Source: a virus. Taken from it: a stretch of DNA of 20,117 nt. How positions within the stretch are numbered: the first letter of the stretch is position 1; each line of letters begins with the position of its first letter. The DNA is taken from IMG/VR virus record IMGVR_UViG_3300005613_000511, positions 1 through 20,117 of that record. One strand, given 5' to 3'. Shown here in pieces: positions 5,290 to 11,325 of this stretch. The position numbers were made by a program, and so were the translations under genes. The notes beneath the pieces were generated by a model that was given only the letters and a program-made list of their open reading frames with translations, made no database searches and was not told the DNA's origin.

Positions 5290-5715
5290 CTAAACCAATT
5301 CTCTACGAACTTGTTCCATCCGCTCTGCTTCTTGTTTTTCATACTTGATTTTAGCTAACCGGTAAATATCTGACATATTTTTCTCATCCAAATTTTGAAG
5401 GTAGTACTCCCCCGTGAAGTCTTGACCATTAGCTTTCTCTAACTGATGCATCCACCCAACTAAATGATGGCTGAATTTTAAATATGTCGGAAAGTTATTC
5501 AAAGAATAATAAATCACGGCGTGGTCGTAACTCTTCTTCATTCCTTTTGAATGATAGAATGCTGCTATACGTGTAAGTGAATAGCTAAAGTTCTGGTAAA
5601 GCATAAAATTAAACAACGCTCGTGCTTCAATCACTTCTCTCCTCCTATTCTTTTGAAACATATCAATCCCAGTTATGCGATTGATTTGCTTACTCAAGTA
5701 CTCTGCTTCCTTCAT
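5290..5715 (-). CDS. DnaA domain IV-like DNA-binding protein, 141 aa
   Basis: The central part RRREVIEARALFNFMLYQNF (about residues 24-43), followed by SLTRIAAFYHSKGMKKSYDHAVIYYSLNNF, matches the layout of the C-terminal DNA-binding domain of DnaA: R-x-x-E-x-V-x-A-R in the first helix, then a helix-turn-helix ending in (K)SYDHAVIYY, where DnaA has DHTTVLHA. The ATPase domains of DnaA are absent. It could bind DnaA boxes at a phage or host origin, or act as a regulator; this is inference. The ATG overlaps the RecE-like gene stop by four bases. The C-terminal third is helical and charged. Confidence 0.7.
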   Translation of the reverse strand: MKEAEYLSKQINRITGIDMFQKNRRREVIEARALFNFMLYQNFSYSLTRIAAFYHSKGMKKSYDHAVIYYSLNNFPTYLKFSHHLVGWMHQLEKANGQDFTGEYYLQNLDEKNMSDIYRLAKIKYEKQEAERMEQVRRELV

Positions 5716-6476
5716 AAAGTGTCTTCTATGTAATATTGGTCTAAATCTCCTTCGTCTTCAAAGAATGCTTTGTATCGCTCGATTCCAAGTTCAGTCTTAC
5801 GTCCACCCTCAAGATAAAACTCCATCGAAATATTAAATACCCCTATGTCTAATGAACCTTTATCTATAACTAAAAAGGTGAAATTCTCAGGTGCTATACC
5901 AAAGAGTTCGCAATAAATGAACGCTTGTACATCGTAGCCGTATTTCTTAGCACTGTACGGAAAGGATTTAATATCTGACGTGGTTTTTATATCTACAATT
6001 TTATTTTCTCCCAAGACATCAGCTTTACCCCTGAATGGATACCCTATCACCTCTCCAATAGTGGGGACTTCGAATTGGCAGTTAGCTATCAAACTAACCG
6101 CTTTCTGATTCTTTAAGAACGCATCAGCCATACGCTCTGCTTCTTCCTTCTCTTTAATCGTAAACACCTTTCCTAACTCCTCCTTCGCTTCTTTGTAAAG
6201 CTTCGTGTTCTTTGACTGTACATTCACAAAGTTTTGAGCGTTAAATACCTCAGGTTCTAATATCGCTGCGTGAAATAGCCAGCCACTTCTAAGCGCATCC
6301 GTTTCCGCATTCCCGTATTTGGTAACGTAGTGGTAGGTCTTAGGAGAATCTAAAAGTAGCTTGATTGATGATGATGATAAAGCTAATCGGTTTAGTTCTC
6401 CATAGTAGAAGGAGTCGTCTCCCATTCTTTGAATCAGCTCGTCTTTGTCTGTTTTCGTGCCGTTTAGTAGTTTCAT
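5712..6476 (-). CDS. RecE-like PD-(D/E)XK exonuclease
   Basis: The 254-aa protein resembles the exonuclease VIII/RecE C-terminal (DUF3799-type) nuclease. Visible motifs are LSSSSIKLLLDSPKTYHY near the start; H69 in GWLFHAAILEP; E142; D153 in RGKADVL; D162 and K164 in IVDIKTT; and QAFIY (184-188) with the QxxxY motif. These form the metal-binding core that resects linear double-stranded DNA. The usual partner annealing protein (RecT, Erf or Redβ) is not recognisable in this window. The gene has its own promoter box at 6493-6500 and an A-rich leader ending AAAAAGATATG, and it is followed by the DnaA-like gene with an ATGA overlap. Confidence 0.88.
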   Translation of the reverse strand: MKLLNGTKTDKDELIQRMGDDSFYYGELNRLALSSSSIKLLLDSPKTYHYVTKYGNAETDALRSGWLFHAAILEPEVFNAQNFVNVQSKNTKLYKEAKEELGKVFTIKEKEEAERMADAFLKNQKAVSLIANCQFEVPTIGEVIGYPFRGKADVLGENKIVDIKTTSDIKSFPYSAKKYGYDVQAFIYCELFGIAPENFTFLVIDKGSLDIGVFNISMEFYLEGGRKTELGIERYKAFFEDEGDLDQYYIEDTL

Positions 6477-6511
6477 ATCTTTTTGTTTTGTGCAAAGATA
6501 TAAAAAACTTT
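6477..6511 (-). promoter_or_regulatory. Promoter for the nuclease operon (TATCTTTG box)
   Basis: On the minus strand TATATCTTTGCACAAAACAA precedes the ATG at 6476, with TATCTTTG at 6493-6500. The box and the A-rich leader resemble those at 905-912 and 12631-12638. No TTG -33 element is visible; TAATATAAAAAG lies there instead. Confidence 0.65.
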
Positions 6512-6940
6512 TTATATTATCCTTTTAATAATAGATGGAATGGTCGGGAAGATTAAAAACAAAAGAATAATAGCTGATAAGATGAGGATTGGTTTCCAAG
6601 CTATTTTTTCAATGATTTTCTTTTCCTTGAGTTCTCTATCCTTTTTTATGATTTCGTGTCTTAAATCGCTTATAATGCGTTCTTTCGCTTTGATGTCGAA
6701 TGTTAGTTGGTTGTCCTTGACTTGAATTATAATTGTATCGGTATCACGTACGTAAATTCTTTTAAACTCGATAGCTATTGAATCTTTACATATTTCAGGT
6801 ATAACCATAACATCCGTCAAGAGTGGTGATTTGATTTGCTCTGTACGCACGTAGACCGAATCAATTACTTTAGATTCTAACCTGTAGGTCTTTTTACCGC
6901 AGGATGTCAGTAGCAACGCTAAAATCAATATTCTTTTCAA
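6512..6940 (-). CDS. Lipoprotein with C-terminal membrane helix, candidate unimolecular spanin
   Basis: The start is a TTG at 6940 (no ATG is available). MKRILILALLLTSC is a lipoprotein signal with lipobox LTSC (Cys14). About 95 periplasmic residues follow, with a charged coiled-coil-like stretch (DIKAKERIISDLRHEIIKKDRELKEKKIIEK). A single transmembrane segment, WKPILILSAIILLFLIFPTI, lies near the C-terminus. An outer-membrane lipid anchor plus a C-terminal inner-membrane helix is the topology of u-spanins such as T1 gp11, which fuse the two membranes at the end of lysis. The position is not in the endolysin cluster, which weakens the call. It could instead be another tethering protein. Confidence 0.65.
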   Translation of the reverse strand: MKRILILALLLTSCGKKTYRLESKVIDSVYVRTEQIKSPLLTDVMVIPEICKDSIAIEFKRIYVRDTDTIIIQVKDNQLTFDIKAKERIISDLRHEIIKKDRELKEKKIIEKIAWKPILILSAIILLFLIFPTIPSIIKRII

Positions 6941-6952
6941 TGTAACAGAATG

Positions 6953-7807
6953 TTAGTGTGTCAGTGTAATTTCAAAGGTTATTGGAATATTTTTCTTGTA
7001 GTCAAATCTTGTAAATGCTCCGCCTAAGTGTTTAGGCACACCTATTCGTTCTGAAGCCCATCCTCTACCCTCGGCAAATTCTTCCTTGTACGTTCCCGTC
7101 TTCACGTGCCATTGCTTTTCTATTTGAACCTTATACGCTTGATTGCGTATTCGATACCTCGGTTGGGTCATAATATAAGAATCGTGAGTGTGTCCTGAAA
7201 AAATTATGTCAGCATCGGGAAACATCGCACTATACCTCATCACGCTTAACGCTCCTTTTGTAACGATACCTCCCCAATGTCCGTGAGAGTAAGCCACATT
7301 GATAGGTTTGCTATCTCCGCCTTTTGTGTAGGAGAAATTAAGTGTGTAGTATCCTAAGTAATTTCCTATTTGAATGTTGCTATCTGCGAGAAGGTTTAGC
7401 CGTTCTACAAAGCGTTCCATCACATCCGTTTCATTCCTCTTACTTACGCTTGTTTCGTGATTGCCACGTGAAATTAAAATGATGTTCTTAGCATATGGAA
7501 TCATCCTGTTGGCTGCATCATTAATCACAAGGTCAAGATAGTTGTCTTCGTTGTGTTCTGGTAGAATGCTGCTCTTGCTTTTACGCGGGTCATAAGCTCC
7601 TTGCATCAAACAGAAGAAATCACCCGTGATAGTAATCATCGCATCAAGTTCTAACGCTCTATCCATATGCTTGAAAAAAAGTTCTCGGTTGCATTTTGGA
7701 TTGTCAAAGTGTACGTCAGAACAAGTGAACATCCACTTCTCGGAATTTGATTCCATCGGAATATCAAAGCGGTGGTAATTCGATGATAATTTTTTAGGTT
7801 GTATCAT
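6953..7807 (-). CDS. Calcineurin-like metallophosphoesterase
   Basis: The 284-aa protein has the complete two-metal motif set: SDVHFD (D31, H33), ITGDFF (D63), SRGNHETS (N116, H117), YSHGHWGG and FSGHTHD. It resembles phage and bacterial phosphoesterases of the calcineurin-like superfamily. The substrate cannot be told and may be a nucleotide or nucleic acid end. It starts one base after the stop of the 69-aa gene (TAACATG) and sits in the early/middle operon downstream of the sigma-like gene. The internal stretch GAYDPRKSKSSILPEHNEDNYLD is typical of the phage members I know. Confidence 0.93.
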   Translation of the reverse strand: MIQPKKLSSNYHRFDIPMESNSEKWMFTCSDVHFDNPKCNRELFFKHMDRALELDAMITITGDFFCLMQGAYDPRKSKSSILPEHNEDNYLDLVINDAANRMIPYAKNIILISRGNHETSVSKRNETDVMERFVERLNLLADSNIQIGNYLGYYTLNFSYTKGGDSKPINVAYSHGHWGGIVTKGALSVMRYSAMFPDADIIFSGHTHDSYIMTQPRYRIRNQAYKVQIEKQWHVKTGTYKEEFAEGRGWASERIGVPKHLGGAFTRFDYKKNIPITFEITLTH

Positions 7808-7808
7808 G

Positions 7809-8018
7809 TTACTTGCTTACAACAAGCGCATTGTAAATCTTGTTAATGTCGCTTATCCATTGGTTAATTTCTTTAGGTCGGCAGGTACAAGGCTTATAAT
7901 ACTGATGGTTAAATAAACTTGCGTGCAACTGGCACACGAGTTCAAATTCTTTTTGTGTAATAGTGGATTTCTTGCTTTCTCGAAACTTTGTCCACTCTGT
8001 ATACTGTGCCTTTGTCAT
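7809..8018 (-). CDS. Conserved hypothetical phage protein, 69 aa
   Basis: MTKAQYTEWTKFRESKKSTI leads into TQKEFELVCQLHASLFNHQYYKPCTCRPKEINQWISDINKIY. The motif NHxYYKPCTCxPKxINxWIxDxxxIY is one I associate with small proteins next to sigma-like genes in Bacteroidota phages. The CTC plus one upstream cysteine might bind metal. The function is unknown. Its ATG overlaps the TGA of the 50-aa gene. Confidence 0.85.
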   Translation of the reverse strand: MTKAQYTEWTKFRESKKSTITQKEFELVCQLHASLFNHQYYKPCTCRPKEINQWISDINKIYNALVVSK

Positions 8019-8167
8019 TTTCTTGAGATTTTAATTTCGTTTAACGCTTTCTTTCTGTCCTCGCATCCGCAAGATTCGTAACCCAAAAGGTCAATGACTA
8101 TTTTCTTTGTGAGCCATTTGATACCAGTATAACGGAAAATAACTTCCAATGTGTCTCCAAGTTTCAT
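8015..8167 (-). CDS. Small phage protein with CGC motif, 50 aa
   Basis: MKLGDTLEVIFRYTGIKWLTKKIVIDLLGYESCGCEDRKKALNEIKISRK begins with an ATG that overlaps the sigma-like gene's TGA (8164-8167) and ends with a TGA overlapping the next ATG (8015-8018). The pattern (T)GIKWLxKKI...CGCxxRKxxLN is familiar from small genes in Bacteroidota phages. The role is unknown. The double ATGA overlap makes it a firm gene despite its length. Confidence 0.88.
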   Translation of the reverse strand: MKLGDTLEVIFRYTGIKWLTKKIVIDLLGYESCGCEDRKKALNEIKISRK

Positions 8168-8637
8168 TTTATCTGTTTTAATAGGTGTGATTTAACCTTC
8201 CGGTAAGTATTGTAAAGTGAATAATAGCTAATCTTCGACTTCCTGTGCAATGCGCTAATGCTTTGACCGTTCTGAATGATTCCGTACACCATTTGGTCGT
8301 ACCAATGAAACTTATCTAATTCCTCTTCTACCTTCTCGTATATCTGCTCGTAGTCGATTTGCTCGTCAATCTCTATTTGATGGTCCTCTATGCACTCCAG
8401 GTGATACCTTTTCTCTTTTCTTTTCAAATCCAAGAATAGGTTGTTTAGCGTCTTGAAGATATAGTAGTAATTCACTTCGGATTTAGAAAACATAATGTCC
8501 GTACCTTGCTCAACCTTTAAATGAATCTTAACATACATATCTTGGACAATGTCCTCTGCGGTCTCTTGGTTGCAACCAAACCGCTTAACCATCTCTACCC
8601 ATTCGTGGTGTTTAGCAAATACGAATTTCAATGCCAC
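8164..8637 (-). CDS. Sigma-70-like (ECF-type) transcription factor
   Basis: The 157-aa protein (GTG start) has a region 2-like N-terminal half: EWVEMVKRFGCNQETAEDIV, then QDMYVKIHLKVE and YYIFKTLNNLFLDLKRKEKR, with the AEDIVQDMYVKI signature. Its C-terminal helix-turn-helix resembles region 4: MVYGIIQNGQSISALHRKSK, then ISYYSLYNTYRKVKSHLLKQ. An acidic linker (about residues 78-103) joins them. It could direct RNA polymerase to phage promoters, perhaps the repeated boxes in this window, which lack an obvious -33 element; that link is inference. Region 4 is degenerate, and a non-sigma DNA-binding role cannot be excluded. The start overlaps the 47-aa gene by 10 bp. Confidence 0.8.
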   Translation of the reverse strand: MALKFVFAKHHEWVEMVKRFGCNQETAEDIVQDMYVKIHLKVEQGTDIMFSKSEVNYYYIFKTLNNLFLDLKRKEKRYHLECIEDHQIEIDEQIDYEQIYEKVEEELDKFHWYDQMVYGIIQNGQSISALHRKSKISYYSLYNTYRKVKSHLLKQIK

Positions 8638-8771
8638 TTGATGAATTTAATATAAAATAGCAGAAAGATTAAACCGTACTCGTCAAAATGCTGAAGCTTC
8701 AAAATGTCGTAGTTCTCTTGGTGATAGTATCCCACCGCTAAACCATCGAATATTCCAACTTCTATATCCAT
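8628..8771 (-). CDS. Small hypothetical protein, 47 aa
   Basis: MDIEVGIFDGLAVGYYHQENYDILKLQHFDEYGLIFLLFYIKFIKWH starts at 8771 and overlaps the sigma-like gene's GTG by 10 bp. It has a hydrophobic, aromatic C-terminal stretch (YGLIFLLFYIKFI) that may be a membrane segment, although it also may be a buried strand. No family is known to me. A TAAATTTG box at 8789-8796 precedes it. It could be a coupling leader peptide for the sigma-like gene. Confidence 0.6.
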   Translation of the reverse strand: MDIEVGIFDGLAVGYYHQENYDILKLQHFDEYGLIFLLFYIKFIKWH

Positions 8772-8788
8772 TTTTTTGACGTATGCAA

Positions 8789-8796
8789 CAAATTTA
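8789..8796 (-). promoter_or_regulatory. Possible promoter box TAAATTTG for the sigma-like operon
   Basis: This is a perfect TAnnTTTG match 18 bp before the ATG at 8771. Its first three bases are also the stop codon of the HTH gene, so it may be coincidental. No clear -33 element is visible. Confidence 0.4.
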
Positions 8797-8988
8797 GTCT
8801 TTTTTTTCGTTCATTTTACTTTCTATCTCTACCCACTCAACCCGATGCTTACCGTTTAGATGCTGCTCAAGGATTCGGAACACTTTACTTTGATGCATAT
8901 TTAACCGCTTCGCAATGTTCTTGTCGCTATTTTCTTGGTTATTTCTCCAATCCCAAACTACCTGTAATCTTTCAAAATCAGTTATCAT
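8794..8988 (-). CDS. Small helix-turn-helix DNA-binding protein, 64 aa
   Basis: MITDFERLQVVWDWRNNQENSDKNIAKRLNMHQSKVFRILEQHLNGKHR has a clear helix-turn-helix: SDKNIAKRLNMHQSKVFRIL fits a DNA-binding unit of the homeodomain/HTH_23 type. It is short enough to be a single-domain regulator or a replication accessory. It overlaps the upstream 149-aa gene by 11 bp and ends at the promoter-like TAAATTTG box. A role in timing transcription is plausible but not shown. Confidence 0.8.
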   Translation of the reverse strand: MITDFERLQVVWDWRNNQENSDKNIAKRLNMHQSKVFRILEQHLNGKHRVEWVEIESKMNEKKD

Positions 8989-9427
8989 AACGCAGTAAAG
9001 CTAAATTAGCCGATTTAAGCGTGTTTTCTATTACTTCCTCTCTTGTCCATAGTCTTGAGTTAAAAAACGCTTCTAATCGCTCCTGAGAGTGTTTAGGAAG
9101 GTCGTTACCATCTTCTTCAATAGCCAAGTCTTCGTATAGCTGCTTTGCGTTTAAACTTGAAGTAAGCTGGTCTATGTGGAATTGAACCGGTAGTTCTAAG
9201 ATTTTATGAACCCGTACCTGCGACTTCTCTTCGCTCTTGTCGTATAGGTTTATGAAGTAGTTTAACGTCCACAGGTATAGCTTGTAGTACGAATTTTGTG
9301 TTGGGGTTTTATTTGTTTCGGTAAAGTAGTCTATTAGCGTATTTATGCACTCCTTGTCGAATGCGGTCGAATACTGGTTAGTTCCTATCTTCTTAGCTAA
9401 ATGGTTTAATGCTTTATCTACTGTCAT
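8978..9427 (-). CDS. Conserved hypothetical replication-region protein, 149 aa
   Basis: The ATG at 9427 follows the ATPase stop by one base. The first 75 residues, MTVDKALNHLAKKIGTNQYS onward with NTLIDYFTETNKTPTQNSYYKLYLWTLNYFINLYD, look helical. The C-terminal part has LPKHSQERLEAFFNSRLWTREEVIENTLKSANLALLRYDN. I see no enzyme motif or zinc ligands. Its place directly after the RecA-fold ATPase, and before the HTH gene with an 11-bp overlap, suggests a replication accessory or a packaging regulator, by position only. Confidence 0.75.
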   Translation of the reverse strand: MTVDKALNHLAKKIGTNQYSTAFDKECINTLIDYFTETNKTPTQNSYYKLYLWTLNYFINLYDKSEEKSQVRVHKILELPVQFHIDQLTSSLNAKQLYEDLAIEEDGNDLPKHSQERLEAFFNSRLWTREEVIENTLKSANLALLRYDN

Positions 9428-9428
9428 C

Positions 9429-10238
9429 TTAAAATGTTCTATGAACCTCGTATGGAAGTCCGTTTTCGTTTATGTTAAACTTAAATCCATCAAATGGAAA
9501 CGACCTTGTGTACTTCGCTTTGACTTGAACGTTGTTATCTTCATCTATTTCTACAAATGCTACGGTTTCTGCTTTCTTTAAAATAGCTGACCCTAAATGT
9601 CCGGTGGGTTTGTCAGTTCCGTGGTTACGGTGAATGATTGTAATGATATGAGCATTGCTTTCAGATGTTAGCTTCATAAGCTTTTGAACCACTCTATTTG
9701 ATTCCTTTAAATCGTTAACATCATCCATCAGGTCCGCTGCACCATCCAAAGCTACTAAACCTACTTTACCCTTGTATGCATCCATTAGCAAATATTCAAG
9801 AAATTCCAACCGAACGCTTGCTGGTTGCTCTCTAAGATAGAAAGATTTGTAATGTGCATAATTTGCACCTACCATATCGACCACTCTTTGGGATACGCGT
9901 TGCGAATCAAACTTTGACTGCTCGGTATCTATGTCTAATACATATTTACCTTCCGTTTCGTGACCACGTATTTCGCTAAAATAGTTCTGAGCATTACCCC
10001 CAATGTAGCACGCTATTAATGCTGATTTTAAAAATGTCTTCTTAGACTTAGATGCTCCTACTATGCAGCTAAAGTTTCCATACGTTCCAAACTGAATCGG
10101 AAATAGTTCATTGCGAAAATGGTAAGTACCTATTGACAACGCTACCGGTGGGTAAGGTAGTTTCTCATTTAGCTTTAGAAACGTATCTCTAAAGACATTT
10201 AACATATTAACCGACTCTACTTCTAACTTCTCTATCAT
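9429..10238 (-). CDS. RecA-fold ATPase, RepA/DnaB-type replication helicase
   Basis: The 269-aa protein is a single RecA-like core. A Walker A-like loop GASKSKKT is at residues 61-68, in which the usual glycine before the lysine is lysine. DIDTEQ (102-107) lies near the catalytic position, and Walker B KVGLVALDG at 158-166 is followed by DLM. IITIIHRNHGTDKPTGHLGS fits the sensor/DNA-binding loop of hexameric RepA/DnaB-type helicases. It probably unwinds or loads at the phage origin together with the upstream initiator, which it overlaps by four bases. The Walker A change is known to me from related Bacteroidota proteins, so it is probably tolerated. Confidence 0.85.
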   Translation of the reverse strand: MIEKLEVESVNMLNVFRDTFLKLNEKLPYPPVALSIGTYHFRNELFPIQFGTYGNFSCIVGASKSKKTFLKSALIACYIGGNAQNYFSEIRGHETEGKYVLDIDTEQSKFDSQRVSQRVVDMVGANYAHYKSFYLREQPASVRLEFLEYLLMDAYKGKVGLVALDGAADLMDDVNDLKESNRVVQKLMKLTSESNAHIITIIHRNHGTDKPTGHLGSAILKKAETVAFVEIDEDNNVQVKAKYTRSFPFDGFKFNINENGLPYEVHRTF

Positions 10239-10915
10239 AATGAACCTTTTCTAATCGTTTTATACTCTTCTAATCGTCCCTTAGCATTCATTGAATTTAA
10301 CCAATTTTTAAAATGAGCTAAAAATTTCTGCGTAGATGGGTGTAATATATTCTCAGCAAGTAGGTGCGTATTGAATTGGTTTGATAAGCTTTTTAAGGAT
10401 TCTAATTTAAGCTGCATCTTAATTCGTTCCAAAACTATCTGATGACCTCCATTTTCAATCTCCTTTAAAAACCTATCGTAAAGCAAAAGAATTTGAGATT
10501 CGTTGCTAATATTATTATTCTTTATTTCTTTATATTCTTTAGTTGTTGTTATTTGTCTGTTATTTGTCTGTTGTTCGTCTGTTAGGTTGTTTGTTATGCA
10601 TACGTTAGAAATCTGAAATTTATCCCATTTTACAAGGGTTACAAGCTGATATTTGTTTGTTACCTTCCTTGTTACTTCTCGGCTACTTTCTAATTTACCT
10701 ATTGCAGTACGACATTGCATAGGTGTTAGTCCAACATCCTTAGCAAGTGTATCCCAAGAAAGCACCATAGAACCTTTAGGAATATCAACTCCTTTCCATT
10801 TCTTATCCTCATAATTTACAGACAACAGTAGATGAACCAGCAAACGCGTAGCGTTATGGTCATCGTACCACTCCCACTCTTTTAAGCTTCTAAATATTTT
10901 AACGAATCCAGACAT
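10235..10915 (-). CDS. Replication initiator-like winged-helix protein
   Basis: The likely start is the ATG at 10915 (MSGFVKIFRSLKEWEWYDDH), because an in-frame start at 10951 lies inside the hairpin leader. The 226-aa protein has an N-terminal domain typical of phage initiators of the O/DnaD type: FRSLKEWEWYDDHNATRLLVHLL, then GSMVLSWDTLAKDVGLTPMQCRTAIGKLESSREV and LVTLVKWDKFQI. This is followed by a low-complexity polar linker (about 117-147) and a helical C-terminal domain. The linker DNA contains three 11-bp iterons beside an AT-rich stretch. The following gene encodes the helicase-type ATPase, as in lambda O-P order. Confidence 0.8.
   Translation of the reverse strand: MSGFVKIFRSLKEWEWYDDHNATRLLVHLLLSVNYEDKKWKGVDIPKGSMVLSWDTLAKDVGLTPMQCRTAIGKLESSREVTRKVTNKYQLVTLVKWDKFQISNVCITNNLTDEQQTNNRQITTTKEYKEIKNNNISNESQILLLYDRFLKEIENGGHQIVLERIKMQLKLESLKSLSNQFNTHLLAENILHPSTQKFLAHFKNWLNSMNAKGRLEEYKTIRKGSL
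10503..10581. other. Candidate replication origin: three 11-bp iterons and AT-rich stretch
   Basis: Plus-strand TTATTTGTCTG occurs at 10549-10559 and 10560-10570, and a variant TTGTTCGTCTG follows at 10571-10581. The flank 10503-10548 is almost only A and T. The repeat length is not a multiple of three and the copies encode different amino acids, so protein repeats do not explain them. They lie in the linker part of the initiator gene, as in lambda O. Confidence 0.6.
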
Positions 10916-10923
10916 AATAAGAA

Positions 10924-10976
10924 ACCCACCAATCTTGATAGCCGTCACCACAATGGCATCTCAAGAATTGGTGGGT
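10924..10976 (-). promoter_or_regulatory. Structured RNA leader element A, upstream of the initiator gene
   Basis: On the minus strand ACCCACCAAT (10967-10976) pairs perfectly with ATTGGTGGGT (10924-10933). Inside it CTTGA pairs with TCAAG, then GCC with GGC, around a loop with TTGTGGTGA. The 3' strand ends eight bases before the ATG at 10915, so it may hide the start region. Layout and core match element B at 11228-11279, while the stems differ in sequence. It is not a terminator: no T tract follows directly. Confidence 0.75.
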
Positions 10977-11013
10977 ATTTAAAGTTTTTTAACATTATGG
11001 TGACAATTTAAAG

Positions 11014-11021
11014 CAAATATA
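11014..11021 (-). promoter_or_regulatory. Promoter box TATATTTG before leader A
   Basis: This is a perfect TAnnTTTG match about 100 bp before the initiator ATG. It is followed by GCTTTAAATT, which is nearly the same as after the box before leader B (GCTTCAAATT). The expected TTG -33 element is replaced by TTATGG. Confidence 0.6.
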
Positions 11022-11026
11022 CATTT

Positions 11027-11209
11027 TTATATCTGCTCCATAAGTAATTCAATTGCGTTAAACGCTATTTTTACAGCTTGGTCTTCGATATCTAACTCAA
11101 CATCCTCCGCTTTAGCTAAAATGCATTTAAACAATTCTCCAGCTTGTTCATTAGTAAGTTCACATACAATAGTAGAAAGCCCACTAAGTAATAAAATTTG
11201 ATTTTCCAT
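11027..11209 (-). CDS. Short DUF6291-like phage protein, 60 aa
   Basis: MENQILLLSGLSTIVCELTNEQAGELFKCILAKAEDVELDIEDQAVKIAFNAIELLMEQI contains LTNEQAGELFKCIL and VKIAFNAI. This recalls DUF6291-type proteins (L-x-x-E-Q-x-G-x-L-F-x-A-I ... V-x-x-A-F-x-x-I) found beside phage replication genes, but it is shorter than those I know. The function is unknown. It has its own structured leader (element B) 18 bp upstream, and its end overlaps no gene but lies next to the TATATTTG promoter box for the initiator. Confidence 0.75.
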   Translation of the reverse strand: MENQILLLSGLSTIVCELTNEQAGELFKCILAKAEDVELDIEDQAVKIAFNAIELLMEQI

Positions 11210-11227
11210 AAGATTATAAAAAATAAA

Positions 11228-11279
11228 GCCGCCTCACCACGATAGCCACCGCCAGAAGGCATTTCGTGTATGAGACGGC
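11228..11279 (-). promoter_or_regulatory. Structured RNA leader element B, upstream of the 60-aa gene
   Basis: On the minus strand GCCGTCTCA (11271-11279) pairs with TGAGGCGGC (11228-11236) in nine pairs including one G-U. Inside, CACGA pairs with TCGTG, and GCC with GGC, around loop TTCTGGCGGT. The core AATGCC..TT.TGG...GGCTATC agrees with element A. A TTTATTTTTT run follows the 3' strand, so it might also act as an attenuator. The start codon at 11209 is 18 bases further on. Confidence 0.75.
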
Positions 11280-11315
11280 AAATTAAGTTCGTAAATCACT
11301 GGCAGTAATTTGAAG

Positions 11316-11323
11316 CAAAGATA
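11316..11323 (-). promoter_or_regulatory. Promoter box TATCTTTG before leader B
   Basis: This is a perfect TAnnTTTG match directly after the stop of the SSB-like gene. It is followed by GCTTCAAATT, as in the leader A promoter. About 110 bp separate it from the ATG at 11209. Confidence 0.6.
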
Positions 11324-11325
11324 AA

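Noticed and set aside
10549-10592. CRISPR-like or microsatellite repeats
   Set aside because: The units are contiguous without spacers, only three in number, and better explained as iterons.
10235-10951. Initiator start at 10951
   Set aside because: It would put the first 12 codons inside the leader A stem. The ATG at 10915 gives the usual phage-initiator N-terminus.
10916-11290. Leader elements A and B as ordinary terminators
   Set aside because: A has no T tract after its stem and ends eight bases before a start codon. Both share a conserved core and internal loops that simple terminators do not need. An attenuator role for B stays possible.
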